A stretch of 64,000 bases of DNA. Source: Agromyces terreus. Its GTDB lineage: Bacteria > Actinomycetota > Actinomycetes > Actinomycetales > Microbacteriaceae. The notes under the pieces were generated by a model that was not told where the DNA came from, did not search any database, and worked only from the letters and a program-made list of their open reading frames with translations. The stretch lies in assembly GCF_009749465.1 (NCBI RefSeq), contig NZ_WBIS01000002.1:558001-622000 (forward strand), written 5' to 3'. The position numbers were made by a program, and so were the translations under genes. Shown here piece by piece: positions 24,371-33,961 of this stretch (position 1 is the stretch's first letter; each line of letters begins with the position of its first letter).

Positions 24371-26851
24371 GTGACGACGCAATCAACGCGCCGTGCCGGG
24401 GTCGCCGGCATGACGCGCAGAATCGGATCGGGAGTCGCCATCGCGGCCCTGGTCGCAGGAGGAGTGACCGTGACGGCGACCGCCGCCAACGCAGCCGAAC
24501 CGGACTTCGGCCCCAACGTGACGATCTTCGACGAGAGCTGGACGGCCGACGAGATCAGCGCCGCACTCATGGCGGCGTCGACCGAGGCCGAGTTCAGCCA
24601 GAACCGGCACCAGTTCTTCTTCAAGCCGGGCACGTACGGCAGCGCCGCGGGCGAGGACGACCCCGGCACCGCGACCGACATCGTGAACTCCGAGCTCGGC
24701 TACTACCAGGCCGTCGCCGGCCTCGGCGCATCGCCGGAGGACGTCCGCATCAACGGCGCGATCCACGTCGAACCCGTGCGCCAGTGCGAGGCGAACCCGT
24801 GGGACTGCCAGCAGCCCGGCTCGCTCACCCGGTTCTGGCGCTCGCTCAGCAACGTCAGCATCAACCCCATCCAGCGTCCGGTGGGCATCGACGCCGACCG
24901 CCCGTTCCCGAGCGGCGTGACCGACCCGCACCAGATGCGCTTCGCCGTGTCGCAGGCGGCGCCGCTGCGCCGCGTGCACATCGAGGGCGACCTCACGGTG
25001 TTCGGCCGCGTGGGCGAGTACGCCTCGGGCGGATACCTCGCCAACTCCAAGGTCGACGGCACGATCGTCACCGGCTCGCAGCAGCAGTGGTTCACGCGCA
25101 ACTCCACCGTCGGCACGTGGGACGGCGGCGTGTGGAACACCGTGTTCTCGGGCGTCGACGGCGCCCCCGCGCAGGACTTCGGCCCGCAGGCCGGCGGCAC
25201 GGTCGGCAACAAGACGGTCATCGACGAGACGCCGATCAACCGCGAATCGCCGTTCCTCTACCTCGACGGCGACGACTACAAGGTCTTCGTCCCCAAGGCG
25301 AAGCAGGACACCAGAGGACACGACTGGTCGACGGATGCCTCGGCCGGCGACAGCATCGACCTCTCCGACTTCTTCATCGCGAAGACGGGCGACACCGCGG
25401 CCGAGCTGAACGCCGCGCTCGCGAGCGGCAAGAACCTGCTCGTCACGCCGGGCGTCTACGAGCTCGACGAGGCGCTCCAGGTCGAGGATGCCGACACCGT
25501 CGTGCTCGGGCTGGGCTACGCCTCGCTCGTGCCGACCGCGGGCAACGCGGCCATCGAGGTCGCGGACGTCTCCGGCGTGAAGATCGCCGGCCTCACGGTC
25601 GACGCGGGACTCGAGAACTCCGACGTGCTCGTGCAGGTCGGACCGACCGGGGCATCCGTCTCCGACGCGGCCGACCCGACCACGCTCACCGACGTGTTCA
25701 TCCGCATCGGCGGCCCCTGGGCCGGCAAGGCGACCACCTCGATCGAGGTCAACAGCCCGAACACGCTGCTCGACCACATCTGGGCCTGGCGCGCCGACCA
25801 CGGCGACGGCGTCGCCTGGGACTCGAACACGGGCGACCACGGCGTGGTCGTGAACGGCGACGACGTCACCGCGCTCGGCCTGTTCGTCGAGCACTACCAG
25901 AAGAACCAGGTGATCTGGAACGGCGACGGCGGGCGCACGATCTTCTACCAGAGCGAGATCCCGTACGACCCGCCCACCCAGGCGGCGTACATGGACGGCG
26001 ACCGCAAGGGCTACGCGTCGTACCGCGTCGGCGACGGCGTCACCTCGCACCTCGCGCAGGGGCTCGGCGTGTACTCGTTCTTCGATCAGACGATCAACGG
26101 CGGCGCCGACATCCGCGTCGCGAGCGGCATCCAGACGCCGAAGTCGGCCGACGTGCGCTTCGAGTCGATGACGAGCGTGTTCCTCAACGGCACGGGCGGC
26201 ATCGAGCACATCGTGAACGACGCCGGCGCACCCGCGGTCGGATCGTTCGCCTCGCCGCAGCTCGTGTCGTACCCGCCCGCCGACACCACGGCGCCGACGG
26301 TCGCGATCGCCGCGAACCCGGCGACCCCGCCCGCCGGCGGCACGTACACGTCGAAGGTCGTGCTCACGATCACCGGCAGCGACGACTACACGCCGCCGCC
26401 CGTGCTCGAGGTCAAGGTCGACTCGGCCGCGTGGAAGGCGGTCACCGGCCCGATCGAGCTCGGCAACGGCACCCACACCGTGCTCGCACGGGCGACGGAT
26501 GCCGCGGGCAACGTCTCGACCGAGGCATCCTGGACCGGCACGGTCGCCATCGTGGTCGTGCCCGACGTGCCGCTCGAGGTCAAGGCGCACACGCAGTGCC
26601 TCGACGAGAAGGCGTACATCGTCGTCTCGGCGGTCAACAAGGCGGCGCTCGCCGCGGACATCCGCCTCACCTCCGACGAGGGCACCGTGAAGTTCACCAA
26701 GGTCGCGCCCGGCGCGACGGTGACCTATCTCTGGAAGGTCGGCAAGAAGGTCGCCGACGGCAAGGCCACGGTCGCCGGCTACACGTGGAGCGCCGGGGTC
26801 GGCAAGTACTCGACCTACCCCGCGCCGTACACGGGCAGCACCTGCAAGTAG
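24371..26851 (+). CDS. Large secreted parallel beta-helix protein with Ig-like domain
   Basis: An 826-residue secreted protein. A signal peptide is clear: MTRRIGSG, hydrophobic core, then ATAANA-AEP cleavage near residue 42. Residues about 45-630 look like a right-handed beta helix (pectate-lyase/GH55-like), with FFFKPGTYGS and a second module starting LLVTPGVYELDEALQVEDADTVVLG and VSGVKIAGLTVDAGLENSDVLVQVG. Relatives in Streptomyces are often mislabelled adenylyl cyclase or coagulation factor 5/8 domain proteins. A bacterial Ig-like domain (DTTAPTVAIAANP to DAAGNVSTEASW) spans about 640-730 and a Cys-containing C-terminal domain ends at residue 826. It probably acts on an external polysaccharide (inference). 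GTG at 24371 follows AAAGGAGAAC. Confidence 0.85.
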   Translation: MTTQSTRRAGVAGMTRRIGSGVAIAALVAGGVTVTATAANAAEPDFGPNVTIFDESWTADEISAALMAASTEAEFSQNRHQFFFKPGTYGSAAGEDDPGTATDIVNSELGYYQAVAGLGASPEDVRINGAIHVEPVRQCEANPWDCQQPGSLTRFWRSLSNVSINPIQRPVGIDADRPFPSGVTDPHQMRFAVSQAAPLRRVHIEGDLTVFGRVGEYASGGYLANSKVDGTIVTGSQQQWFTRNSTVGTWDGGVWNTVFSGVDGAPAQDFGPQAGGTVGNKTVIDETPINRESPFLYLDGDDYKVFVPKAKQDTRGHDWSTDASAGDSIDLSDFFIAKTGDTAAELNAALASGKNLLVTPGVYELDEALQVEDADTVVLGLGYASLVPTAGNAAIEVADVSGVKIAGLTVDAGLENSDVLVQVGPTGASVSDAADPTTLTDVFIRIGGPWAGKATTSIEVNSPNTLLDHIWAWRADHGDGVAWDSNTGDHGVVVNGDDVTALGLFVEHYQKNQVIWNGDGGRTIFYQSEIPYDPPTQAAYMDGDRKGYASYRVGDGVTSHLAQGLGVYSFFDQTINGGADIRVASGIQTPKSADVRFESMTSVFLNGTGGIEHIVNDAGAPAVGSFASPQLVSYPPADTTAPTVAIAANPATPPAGGTYTSKVVLTITGSDDYTPPPVLEVKVDSAAWKAVTGPIELGNGTHTVLARATDAAGNVSTEASWTGTVAIVVVPDVPLEVKAHTQCLDEKAYIVVSAVNKAALAADIRLTSDEGTVKFTKVAPGATVTYLWKVGKKVADGKATVAGYTWSAGVGKYSTYPAPYTGSTCK

Positions 26852-26988
26852 GCGCTGAACCCGGTCGCCGGCGGCCGGGGCGCTGACGAGGGGCGGGCGG
26901 ATGCGACATCCGCTCGCCCCTTCGTCGTGCCGGGGTCGGTGGGGGGCGCGGTGCGTGCCTGGGTGCGAGCGTCAGCGCGGGCCCGAGG

Positions 26989-27384
26989 TCAGTCGGAGGC
27001 GCGCTCGAGGGTGCCGATCTCCGCGCCGTCCTGGCCGAGCACGGTCATGGTGCCGTCGGCGATGGTCGCCTGGCTGAGGCCCGCGAGCCACGTGTCCACG
27101 CCCTGGCACGCCATGCGCGTCGAGGCGACGTCTCCGAACTGCACGTGGTCGGCCTCGTCGACCGACCACGATCCGGTCAGCCGGTTGCATCCGTCGGTGC
27201 CGGTGAGGCCGCCGTCCTCGGCGAGCACGAGCGACGGCGCCGTCGCGTCTGCGGTGTCGCCCCACGTGCCGGCCGCGTCGATCGAACCGCCGCGCGACGA
27301 CCCCTCCTCACCGGCGCACGCCGAGAGGAGCAGCACGCCGAGCACGGCACCGGAAGCGAGCACGGTCGTTCGGATCCCACCCAT
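26989..27384 (-). CDS. META/HslJ-like lipoprotein
   Basis: A 131-residue predicted lipoprotein: signal segment TVLASGAVLGVLLLSAC ends in a lipobox with Cys near residue 22. The mature part shows AGTWGDTADATAPSLVLAEDGGLTGTDGCNRLTGSWSVDE and ASTRMACQG, the META-domain pattern (glycine-rich beta strands, GxDGCNRLxG). META/HslJ proteins are linked to stress resistance, but the biochemical role is unknown. The ATG has TACCCT 6 nt upstream. Confidence 0.85.
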   Translation of the reverse strand: MGGIRTTVLASGAVLGVLLLSACAGEEGSSRGGSIDAAGTWGDTADATAPSLVLAEDGGLTGTDGCNRLTGSWSVDEADHVQFGDVASTRMACQGVDTWLAGLSQATIADGTMTVLGQDGAEIGTLERASD

Positions 27385-27390
27385 GCTCGC

Positions 27391-27396
27391 AGGGTA
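27391..27396 (-). promoter_or_regulatory. Candidate -10 (TACCCT) of the META lipoprotein gene
   Basis: TACCCT is 6 nt before the ATG at 27384. Confidence 0.5.
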
Positions 27397-27443
27397 GACC
27401 CGGGGCGGCTCCTCCGCCAGCCTCTCGATCGAGGGCCCCGCGC

Positions 27444-28376
27444 TCAGCCGTCGGCGGGCGTCGCGGTGGCCTGCGAGGCGCGCACGAGCGCGTCGCGGCA
27501 CGCCACCACGGCCGGGCGCGCGACCGCCGCGAGGCGGGTCGACGTGAACACCTCGCGCTGCGGATGCCCCGGCAGGTCCACCAGTGCGACGCTCGGCGCC
27601 TCGCCCGCCCAGACCAGGTCGGGGAGGAGCCCGACCGCGTTGCCCGTGCGGATCAGGCGGATGTGCGCCATCAGGTCGGCCGACTCGAACCGCACGTCGG
27701 GCTCGAACCCGGCGTCGCGGCAGAGCTGCTCGGCCCACTCCCGCGACGCGGTGCCCTTCGGCTCGAGCACCCACGGCATGCCCGTCGCCACGGCGCGCAT
27801 CGCGTCGGCGCCGGGATCGCCCCGCGGCATCAGCCGGGTCGGATGCGGCGGCAGCGCGAGGCGGATCGCGTCGGCGGCGAGGTGCACGCGGTCGAGGTCG
27901 TCGCGGTGGGCGCGCGTGTGCCCCGGATACTGCTCGGCGATGACGAGGTCGAAGTCCCGCGCGGCGACCTCGAAGAGCCCGGCGTCGGGCTCGCGTTCGG
28001 TGACCTCGACGCGCAGGTTCGGGTGCTCCGCGCGCAGCAGGGTGAGGGCCTGCGGCACCATGGCGTGCGCCGCCGACTGGAACACGGCGATGCGCACCGT
28101 GCCGCCGACGTCGGTGAGCGAGCGCGCGACATCCGCCTCGGCCTCTTCGAGCCGGTCGAGCACCGCCCTCGCATGCGAGACGAGGAGTTCGGCCTGCGGG
28201 GTGAGCTGAACGCGGCGGCCCGCCTGCACGAGCAGCGGCACGCCGGCCTCGCGCTCGAGCTGGCTGAGCTGCTGCGACACCGACGACGGGCTGTACGAGA
28301 GCGCCTCGGCGACGGCCGAGAGGGTGCCGCGCTGGCTCAGCTCGACCAGCAGTCGCAGGCGTCGCACATCGAGCAT
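27444..28376 (-). CDS. LysR-family transcriptional regulator, likely regulator of putA
   Basis: A 310-residue LysR-type protein: the winged helix is MLDVRRLRLLVELSQRGTLSAVAEALSYSPSSVSQQLSQLEREAG (residues 1-45), followed by a periplasmic-binding-protein-like effector domain beginning VRIAVFQSAAHAMVPQALTLL near residue 93. GCGGAGGCC precedes the ATG. It is divergent from putA over 209 bp, the usual arrangement for a LysR activator of proline catabolism, so proline sensing is inferred. The gap contains GTTC-TGCT-GAAC (28463-28474), a weak inverted repeat that could be its site. Confidence 0.88.
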   Translation of the reverse strand: MLDVRRLRLLVELSQRGTLSAVAEALSYSPSSVSQQLSQLEREAGVPLLVQAGRRVQLTPQAELLVSHARAVLDRLEEAEADVARSLTDVGGTVRIAVFQSAAHAMVPQALTLLRAEHPNLRVEVTEREPDAGLFEVAARDFDLVIAEQYPGHTRAHRDDLDRVHLAADAIRLALPPHPTRLMPRGDPGADAMRAVATGMPWVLEPKGTASREWAEQLCRDAGFEPDVRFESADLMAHIRLIRTGNAVGLLPDLVWAGEAPSVALVDLPGHPQREVFTSTRLAAVARPAVVACRDALVRASQATATPADG

Positions 28377-28572
28377 CGTGGCCTCCGCTGATCCGTGGTC
28401 GCGGTTTCGCGAGTTGCCCGGGTTTGGACAGAAGTGGGCGACTCGAGGGTGGTGAGTGTTCGGTTCTGCTGAACAGTATCCATCAGATTCATTCGCTTTA
28501 CCGAACGGATGCCGCGACGCACACTTAACCCGACAGGCGCGACGAACCCACGGCGCCCGAGCCGAAGGACAC

Positions 28573-28578
28573 TAGCCT
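28573..28578 (+). promoter_or_regulatory. Candidate -10 (TAGCCT) of putA
   Basis: TAGCCT is 7 nt before ATG 28586 but only 1 nt before GTG 28580, which decides for the ATG start if the mRNA is leaderless. Confidence 0.5.
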
Positions 28579-28585
28579 CGTGAGC

Positions 28586-31500
28586 ATGCCGGACACCGCA
28601 ACATCCGCGACGCAGCAGAGCACCGAACGCGTCGTAGCCCTCGTGCGACGGTGGCTCGCCGAGAGCGCCGAACACCCCGCAGAGGTCTCCGCCGAGCGCC
28701 TCGCCGGCGTGCTGAAGGACCCGAACGGGCTCGCCTTCACCGTCGGCTTCGTCGACGGCGTCATGCGCCCCGAAGACCTCGGCGTCGCGGGCCGCAACCT
28801 CGCGCACGTCGCGAAGCTCACGCCGGGGTTCCTGCCCTGGCACCTGCGCGCGGCCATCCGGGTCGGCGGGGCGTTCGCGCCCGTGCTGCCGTGGGTCGTC
28901 GTGCCCATCGCGCGCCGCGTGCTGCGGGCCATGGTCGGCCACCTCGTGCTCGACGCCACGCCGGCCAAGCTCGGCCCGGTCATCTCGCACCTGAGGGCCT
29001 CGGGCAACCGCCTCAACCTCAACCTCCTCGGCGAGGCCGTGCTCGGCGAGGACGAAGCCGACCGCCGGCTGAAGGGCACGACCGAGTTCCTCGCCCGCGA
29101 CGACGTCGACTACGTGTCGATCAAGGTCTCGAGCGTCGTCAGCCAGCTCTCGATGTGGTCGTTCGACGAGGCCGTGGCCAAGGTCGTCGCCAAGCTCACG
29201 CCGCTCTACGAGCTCGCCGCGCAGAACGAGGCGCGCGGCAAGGCGAAGTTCATCAACCTCGACATGGAGGAGTACCGCGACCTCGACCTGACCATCGCGG
29301 TCTTCACCGCGCTGCTCGACCAGCCGCAGCTGAAGCACCTCGAGGCCGGCATCGTGCTGCAGACCTACCTGCCCGACGCGCTGGGCGCCATGCAGCACCT
29401 CAACGCCTGGGCCGCCGAACGGCGTGCGCAGGGCGGCGCCCCCATCAAGGTGCGCGTCGTCAAGGGCGCCAACCTCGCCATGGAGCACGTCGACGCGGCC
29501 GTGCACGGCTGGCCGGTCGCCACCTACGCCACCAAGCAGGAGAGCGACACCAACTACAAGCGCGTGCTGCGGTGGGCGATGACCCCCGAGCGAACGGATG
29601 CCGTCAAGCTCGGCATCGCCGGACACAACCTGTTCGACGTGGCCGATGCCTGGGTCACCGCCGTCGACCGCGGCGTCACCGGCCGTATCGACTTCGAGAT
29701 GCTGCTCGGCATGGCGACCGGCCAGGCCGAGGCCGTGCGCGGCGACGTCGGCAACCTGCTCCTCTACACGCCCGTCGTCAACCCGAGCGAGTTCGACGTC
29801 GCGATCGCCTACCTCGTGCGCCGCCTCGAAGAGAACGCGAGCCAGGACAACTTCATGTCGGCGGTGTTCGACCTCGCGTCGAGCGAACCGCTCTTCGATC
29901 GCGAGATGCGCCGCTACCTCGCGTCGCTCGCGGCGCTCGAAGCCGAGTCCGACGGAGGCGGCGACGACGCGCTACGTGCCGACACGGCAGGTGCCGACGG
30001 GACGGCGGCATCCGCGGCATCCGGAACGCCCGCGGCATCCGGGGCATCCGCCGTGCCCGCCCCCAACCGCACCCAGAACCGCCGCACCGAGTGGACGGAG
30101 GAGTCCTTCGCCGCGGCCATGGCCGCCAAGGACGCCCCGGCACCCGGCAGCGAGCACGAGCAGGACGAGTCGCTCACGAGCGTCGTGCTCGGCATCCGCC
30201 GGGGCAGCCTCGGAGACGGGTTCGACCTCGACGCCCTCGAGGCCTCGCTCGACGGCGCGCCCGCGCCGGTCGGCTCGGGCGTGACGCCCGGGTTCCGCAA
30301 CGAGCCCGACACCGACCCGGCGCTCGCCGCGAACCGCGAGTGGGGTCGCCGCATCCTCGCGCGCGTGCCCGAGTCGCGACTGGGCGTCGACACGGTCGCC
30401 GCCGCCCGCATCGACGACGCCGCGACGCTCGACCACGTCATCGCCGTCGCCGCCGAACGCGGACGCGACTGGGGTTCGCGCTCGGGCGACGAGCGCGCCG
30501 CGGTGCTGCACCGCGCGGGCCTCTCCCTCGCCGCGAACCGCGACCGCCTCATCGAGGTCATGGCCGCCGAGACCGGCAAGACGATCGCCGAGTCCGACCC
30601 CGAGATCAGCGAGGCCATCGACTTCGCGCACTACTACGCCGAGCGCGCCCGCGAGCTCGACCACGTGCAGGGCGCCAGGTTCGTGCCGTCGGAGGTCACG
30701 GTCGTGACCCCACCGTGGAACTTCCCGGTCGCGATCCCCGCGGGCGGCGTGCTGGCCGCGCTCGCCGCAGGCTCCGCGGTCGTCATCAAGCCCGCGAAGC
30801 TCGCCCAGCGCTCCGGCGCCGTCATGGTCGAGGCCCTCTGGGAGGCGGGCATCCCGCGCGACCTCCTGGTGCTCGTCGACCTCGCCGAGCGCGACCTCGG
30901 AACCCGCCTGGTCAGCCACCCCGACGTCGACCGCGTGATCCTCACGGGCGCGTACGAGACCGCGAAGCTGTTCCGCTCGTTCCGCCCCGACCTGCCGCTG
31001 CTCGCCGAGACGAGCGGCAAGAACGCGATCATCGTGACGCCGTCGGCGGACCTCGACCTCGCGGCATCCGACGTCGTGAAGAGCGCGTTCGGACACGCCG
31101 GCCAGAAGTGCTCGGCCGCGTCGCTCGTCATCCTCGTGGGCTCGGTCGCGAGGTCCGAGCGGTTCATGCGCCAGCTCGTCGACGCGACCATGTCGCTCAA
31201 GGTCGGATGGCCCGAGCACGCGTCGAGCCAGATGGGACCGCTCGTGGAACCCGCGAACGGCAAGCTCGAGCACGCGCTGACCCAGCTCGGCATCGGCGAG
31301 GAGTGGCTCGTCGAGCCCAAGCGGCTCGACGACACCGGCCGCCTCTGGTCGCCGGGCGTGCGCACGGGCGTCGCCGACGGCTCGTACTTCCACCTCACCG
31401 AGTTCTTCGGCCCCGTGCTCGGCGTCATGCACGCGAAGAACCTCGACGAGGCGATCCGCATGCAGAACGCGGTCGACTACGGGCTGACCGCGGGCCTGCA

Positions 31501-32320
31501 CTCGCTCGACGCCGACGAGATCGCGACCTGGATCGACCGGGTCGAGGCCGGCAACCTCTACGTCAACCGCGGCATCACGGGTGCGATCGTGCAGCGCCAG
31601 CCGTTCGGCGGCTGGAAGCGGTCGGCAGTCGGCGCCGGCTCGAAGGCCGGCGGGCCGAACTACCTGTTCGGCCTCGGCGACTGGCAGCCGCAGCACGACA
31701 TGACCTCGGGCTCCCTGCACCTGCGCGGGCTCGAGAAGCGCGTGTCCGAGATCATCGAGGCCTCCCAGTCCTCGCTCGACTTCGAGGCGTTCGAGGTGCT
31801 CCGCCGTTCCGCGCTGTCCGACCAGATCGCGTGGACCGAGGAGTACTCGACCACGAAGGACGTCTCGGCCGTCGGCGTCGAGCGCAACCTGTTCCGCTAC
31901 CGCCCGCTGCCCGTCGCGATCCGCATCGGCGAGGCCGCCACGCTCGGCGAGGGGCTGCGCATCATCGCCGCGGGCGTGCTCGCCGGAGCCCCGCTCACCG
32001 TCTCGACCGCGCACGAGCTGCCGAAGGGCGTGCGCCAGCTGCTCGGGTCGAAGGGCTTCGACCTGGTGCGCGAGGGCGACGCGACCTGGCTCACCCGAGT
32101 TTCGAAGCACGGCGTCGGCGCGTCGCGCGTGCGGCTCGTCGGCGGCGACCCGTCGGGGCTCGCCGGTGCGCTGGACGGGACGCCGGATGTCGCGGTGTGG
32201 GCCCACCCCGTGACGCCCTCGGGTCGCGTGGAACTGCTGCCGTTCCTGCACGAGCAGGCGATCTCGATCACGAACCACCGGTTCGGCAACCCGACGACGA
32301 TCACCGACGACGTCATCTGA
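28586..32320 (+). CDS. putA: Bifunctional proline dehydrogenase / L-glutamate gamma-semialdehyde dehydrogenase
   Basis: A 1244-residue two-enzyme protein that oxidises proline to glutamate. The N-terminal FAD proline dehydrogenase barrel covers about residues 30-440 (FINLDMEEYRDLDLT, VRVVKGANLAMEHVDAAVHGW). An Ala/Ser-rich linker follows (about 455-500). The NAD aldehyde dehydrogenase spans about 560-1040: VVTPPWNFPVAIPAGG, LAETSGKNAIIV and FGHAGQKCSAAS with the catalytic Cys. A C-terminal domain of about 190 residues completes the actinobacterial form. No DNA-binding N-terminus is seen, so control falls to the divergent LysR gene. GTG 28580, two codons upstream, is the alternative start. Confidence 0.95.
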   Translation: MPDTATSATQQSTERVVALVRRWLAESAEHPAEVSAERLAGVLKDPNGLAFTVGFVDGVMRPEDLGVAGRNLAHVAKLTPGFLPWHLRAAIRVGGAFAPVLPWVVVPIARRVLRAMVGHLVLDATPAKLGPVISHLRASGNRLNLNLLGEAVLGEDEADRRLKGTTEFLARDDVDYVSIKVSSVVSQLSMWSFDEAVAKVVAKLTPLYELAAQNEARGKAKFINLDMEEYRDLDLTIAVFTALLDQPQLKHLEAGIVLQTYLPDALGAMQHLNAWAAERRAQGGAPIKVRVVKGANLAMEHVDAAVHGWPVATYATKQESDTNYKRVLRWAMTPERTDAVKLGIAGHNLFDVADAWVTAVDRGVTGRIDFEMLLGMATGQAEAVRGDVGNLLLYTPVVNPSEFDVAIAYLVRRLEENASQDNFMSAVFDLASSEPLFDREMRRYLASLAALEAESDGGGDDALRADTAGADGTAASAASGTPAASGASAVPAPNRTQNRRTEWTEESFAAAMAAKDAPAPGSEHEQDESLTSVVLGIRRGSLGDGFDLDALEASLDGAPAPVGSGVTPGFRNEPDTDPALAANREWGRRILARVPESRLGVDTVAAARIDDAATLDHVIAVAAERGRDWGSRSGDERAAVLHRAGLSLAANRDRLIEVMAAETGKTIAESDPEISEAIDFAHYYAERARELDHVQGARFVPSEVTVVTPPWNFPVAIPAGGVLAALAAGSAVVIKPAKLAQRSGAVMVEALWEAGIPRDLLVLVDLAERDLGTRLVSHPDVDRVILTGAYETAKLFRSFRPDLPLLAETSGKNAIIVTPSADLDLAASDVVKSAFGHAGQKCSAASLVILVGSVARSERFMRQLVDATMSLKVGWPEHASSQMGPLVEPANGKLEHALTQLGIGEEWLVEPKRLDDTGRLWSPGVRTGVADGSYFHLTEFFGPVLGVMHAKNLDEAIRMQNAVDYGLTAGLHSLDADEIATWIDRVEAGNLYVNRGITGAIVQRQPFGGWKRSAVGAGSKAGGPNYLFGLGDWQPQHDMTSGSLHLRGLEKRVSEIIEASQSSLDFEAFEVLRRSALSDQIAWTEEYSTTKDVSAVGVERNLFRYRPLPVAIRIGEAATLGEGLRIIAAGVLAGAPLTVSTAHELPKGVRQLLGSKGFDLVREGDATWLTRVSKHGVGASRVRLVGGDPSGLAGALDGTPDVAVWAHPVTPSGRVELLPFLHEQAISITNHRFGNPTTITDDVI

Positions 32321-32332
32321 CGCGGCTTCGCC

Positions 32333-32472
32333 GGTCGAGGAGGCGCTTCAGCGCCGGTTCGGGACGCTTCGCCGGTCGAGGAGGCGCTTCAGCGCCGTCT
32401 CGAGACCTGCGCGGGTCTCGGGACGCTTCGCTCCTCGACCGGCGGGGTCTCGAGACGCTTCGCTCCTCGACC
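32333..32472. repeat. Palindromic repeat cluster F (about 4 units)
   Basis: Two long-type variants with a GGCGCTTCAGCGCC core (from 32333 and 32373) are followed by two short-type units in opposite orientation ending at 32440 and 32472. It lies between putA and the next co-directional gene, in the position of a putA terminator. Confidence 0.85.
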
Positions 32473-32480
32473 GGCGCTGA

Positions 32481-32486
32481 CAGAAT
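32481..32486 (+). promoter_or_regulatory. Candidate -10 (CAGAAT) of the 436-aa membrane protein gene
   Basis: CAGAAT, one base off TANNNT, is 6 nt before the ATG at 32493. Confidence 0.4.
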
Positions 32487-32492
32487 GGCGGG

Positions 32493-33803
32493 ATGCCGAT
32501 CGTGATCCAACCAGCGGGCGCACCCGTGCGCCGCTCACCGCTCACCCTGCTCGTCTTCTCGGTGCTGGTCGGGCTTCCGCTCGCGGGCCTCATCGGCGCC
32601 CTGATGCCGGAGCTGGCCGGCGGATTCGTGGCGGCCTGGGCGATCGCCGCCGTCGCGAGCGGCGCGATCCTCGGCGTGATCATGGCGCTCATGTATCGCA
32701 CGCTGGCGGTCGACCTCGATCGCGGCGTCGTTCGTCTGGGCTCCGGCGAGCTGCCGCTCTCGAGCGTGACGGCGGTGAAGCGATCCATCTCGTCGGGCGG
32801 CACCGCGCAGTACCTCCACTACCGCATCGCCGCGGACACCGGCGCAAGCGTCCGCGTGCTCGTGTTCGGCCGGCCGTTCAAGGGGCTCGCCCTCGAGCAG
32901 GCCGTCGCGTTGCGCGGCCTCGTCGAGCGGTCGGGCCTGCCCGCGAGCGCGTCCGGGGCCAGTGCCGAGAGCGAGCTGCTGTCCGGCGACTCGCAGGCGA
33001 ACGTCGCCGCCGCCGCGATCGGCCGCGACGCACTCCTGCTCGAGCTCGACGGGGTGATCCGGCTCTTGGGCGGGGCGGATCCGTCCCAGGCCACTCCCGC
33101 CGCCGCGGTGCCGGAGGGCGCCCCCGCGCCCGCGAGCGAGGCCACGGAGTCCGGTCTCGCGCCCGAAGACGAACAGCGTCTGCGGGCTCTGGTCGAAGCG
33201 CTCGCGACCGATGACGACGGCGCCGCCCAGCTCATCGCCGCGGCGCCGCGGACCGCCGCGAACGTCGCGGCCGCCGCCGCAGCGGCCATGTGGCTGGCCG
33301 TCGCCGGATTCGCCGTCGCCTTCGTGTGGGGCATCACCGAGTCGGGCGGGTTCGGCGACGGCGCGCTCGCGCTGCTCGGCTGGTCGGCGGCGATCGGTGC
33401 GGTCGCCCTGTTCGTCTGGGCTGCGGCCGCCGATCGGCGGACGCTGCGCCTGCAGGCGCTCGGCGCCGAGTGGCTCGCGGCGGATCCGCGACGGGCCGAA
33501 CGCGGGTTGCCCGCGCCGTTCCTCGGGGTGGCGCTCGACGCGGCGAACCGCCTGCTCGGGCTGTGCGCGTACGCCGGCAGCGTGCTCGGCTTCCTCGGCG
33601 TGATGCTCGGCATCGGCATGCTCGCCACGGGCGACGAGCCCGATCTCGTGGTGTTCGCGGTCGTGCTGCTGGTCGTCGGTGCGATCGCCCTCGTGCTCGG
33701 CATCTGGGCGTTCGTCGCGACGCACCGCCGTCGCAAGCGCGCCGCCGCCGCGTTCGCCGCACTCGCGGGCAAGCGCGGCGAACTCGCCTACGGGCGGTTC
33801 TGA
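32493..33803 (+). CDS. Membrane protein of unknown function
   Basis: I do not recognise a family. The 436-residue protein has two N-terminal helices (residues about 15-65), then a PH-like soluble stretch (TLAVDLDRGVVRLGSGELPLSSVTAVKRS) that could be a membrane-proximal beta domain, an Ala-rich variable region (about 150-250), two more helices (about 260-310) and a final pair (about 350-415) ending in a basic tail HRRRKRAAAAFAAL. Function is unknown. It is isolated between two repeat clusters, so it is probably monocistronic. Confidence 0.75.
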   Translation: MPIVIQPAGAPVRRSPLTLLVFSVLVGLPLAGLIGALMPELAGGFVAAWAIAAVASGAILGVIMALMYRTLAVDLDRGVVRLGSGELPLSSVTAVKRSISSGGTAQYLHYRIAADTGASVRVLVFGRPFKGLALEQAVALRGLVERSGLPASASGASAESELLSGDSQANVAAAAIGRDALLLELDGVIRLLGGADPSQATPAAAVPEGAPAPASEATESGLAPEDEQRLRALVEALATDDDGAAQLIAAAPRTAANVAAAAAAAMWLAVAGFAVAFVWGITESGGFGDGALALLGWSAAIGAVALFVWAAAADRRTLRLQALGAEWLAADPRRAERGLPAPFLGVALDAANRLLGLCAYAGSVLGFLGVMLGIGMLATGDEPDLVVFAVVLLVVGAIALVLGIWAFVATHRRRKRAAAAFAALAGKRGELAYGRF

Positions 33804-33828
33804 CCGGCGGCGGGTCGGGACGTGTGCG

Positions 33829-33953
33829 GGTCTCGAGACGCTTCGCTCCTCGACCGGCGGCGGCGAGACGCTTCGCTCCTCGACCGGCGGCGGGTCTCGA
33901 GACGCTTCGCTCCTCGACCGGCGGCGGGTCTCGAGACGCTCCGCTCCTCGACC
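33829..33953. repeat. Palindromic repeat cluster G (4 short-type units)
   Basis: Units at 33829-33855, 33866-33885 (truncated left end), 33893-33919 and 33927-33953 in the same orientation, separated by GGCGGCG spacers, between convergent genes. Confidence 0.9.
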
Positions 33954-33961
33954 GGCGGCGG

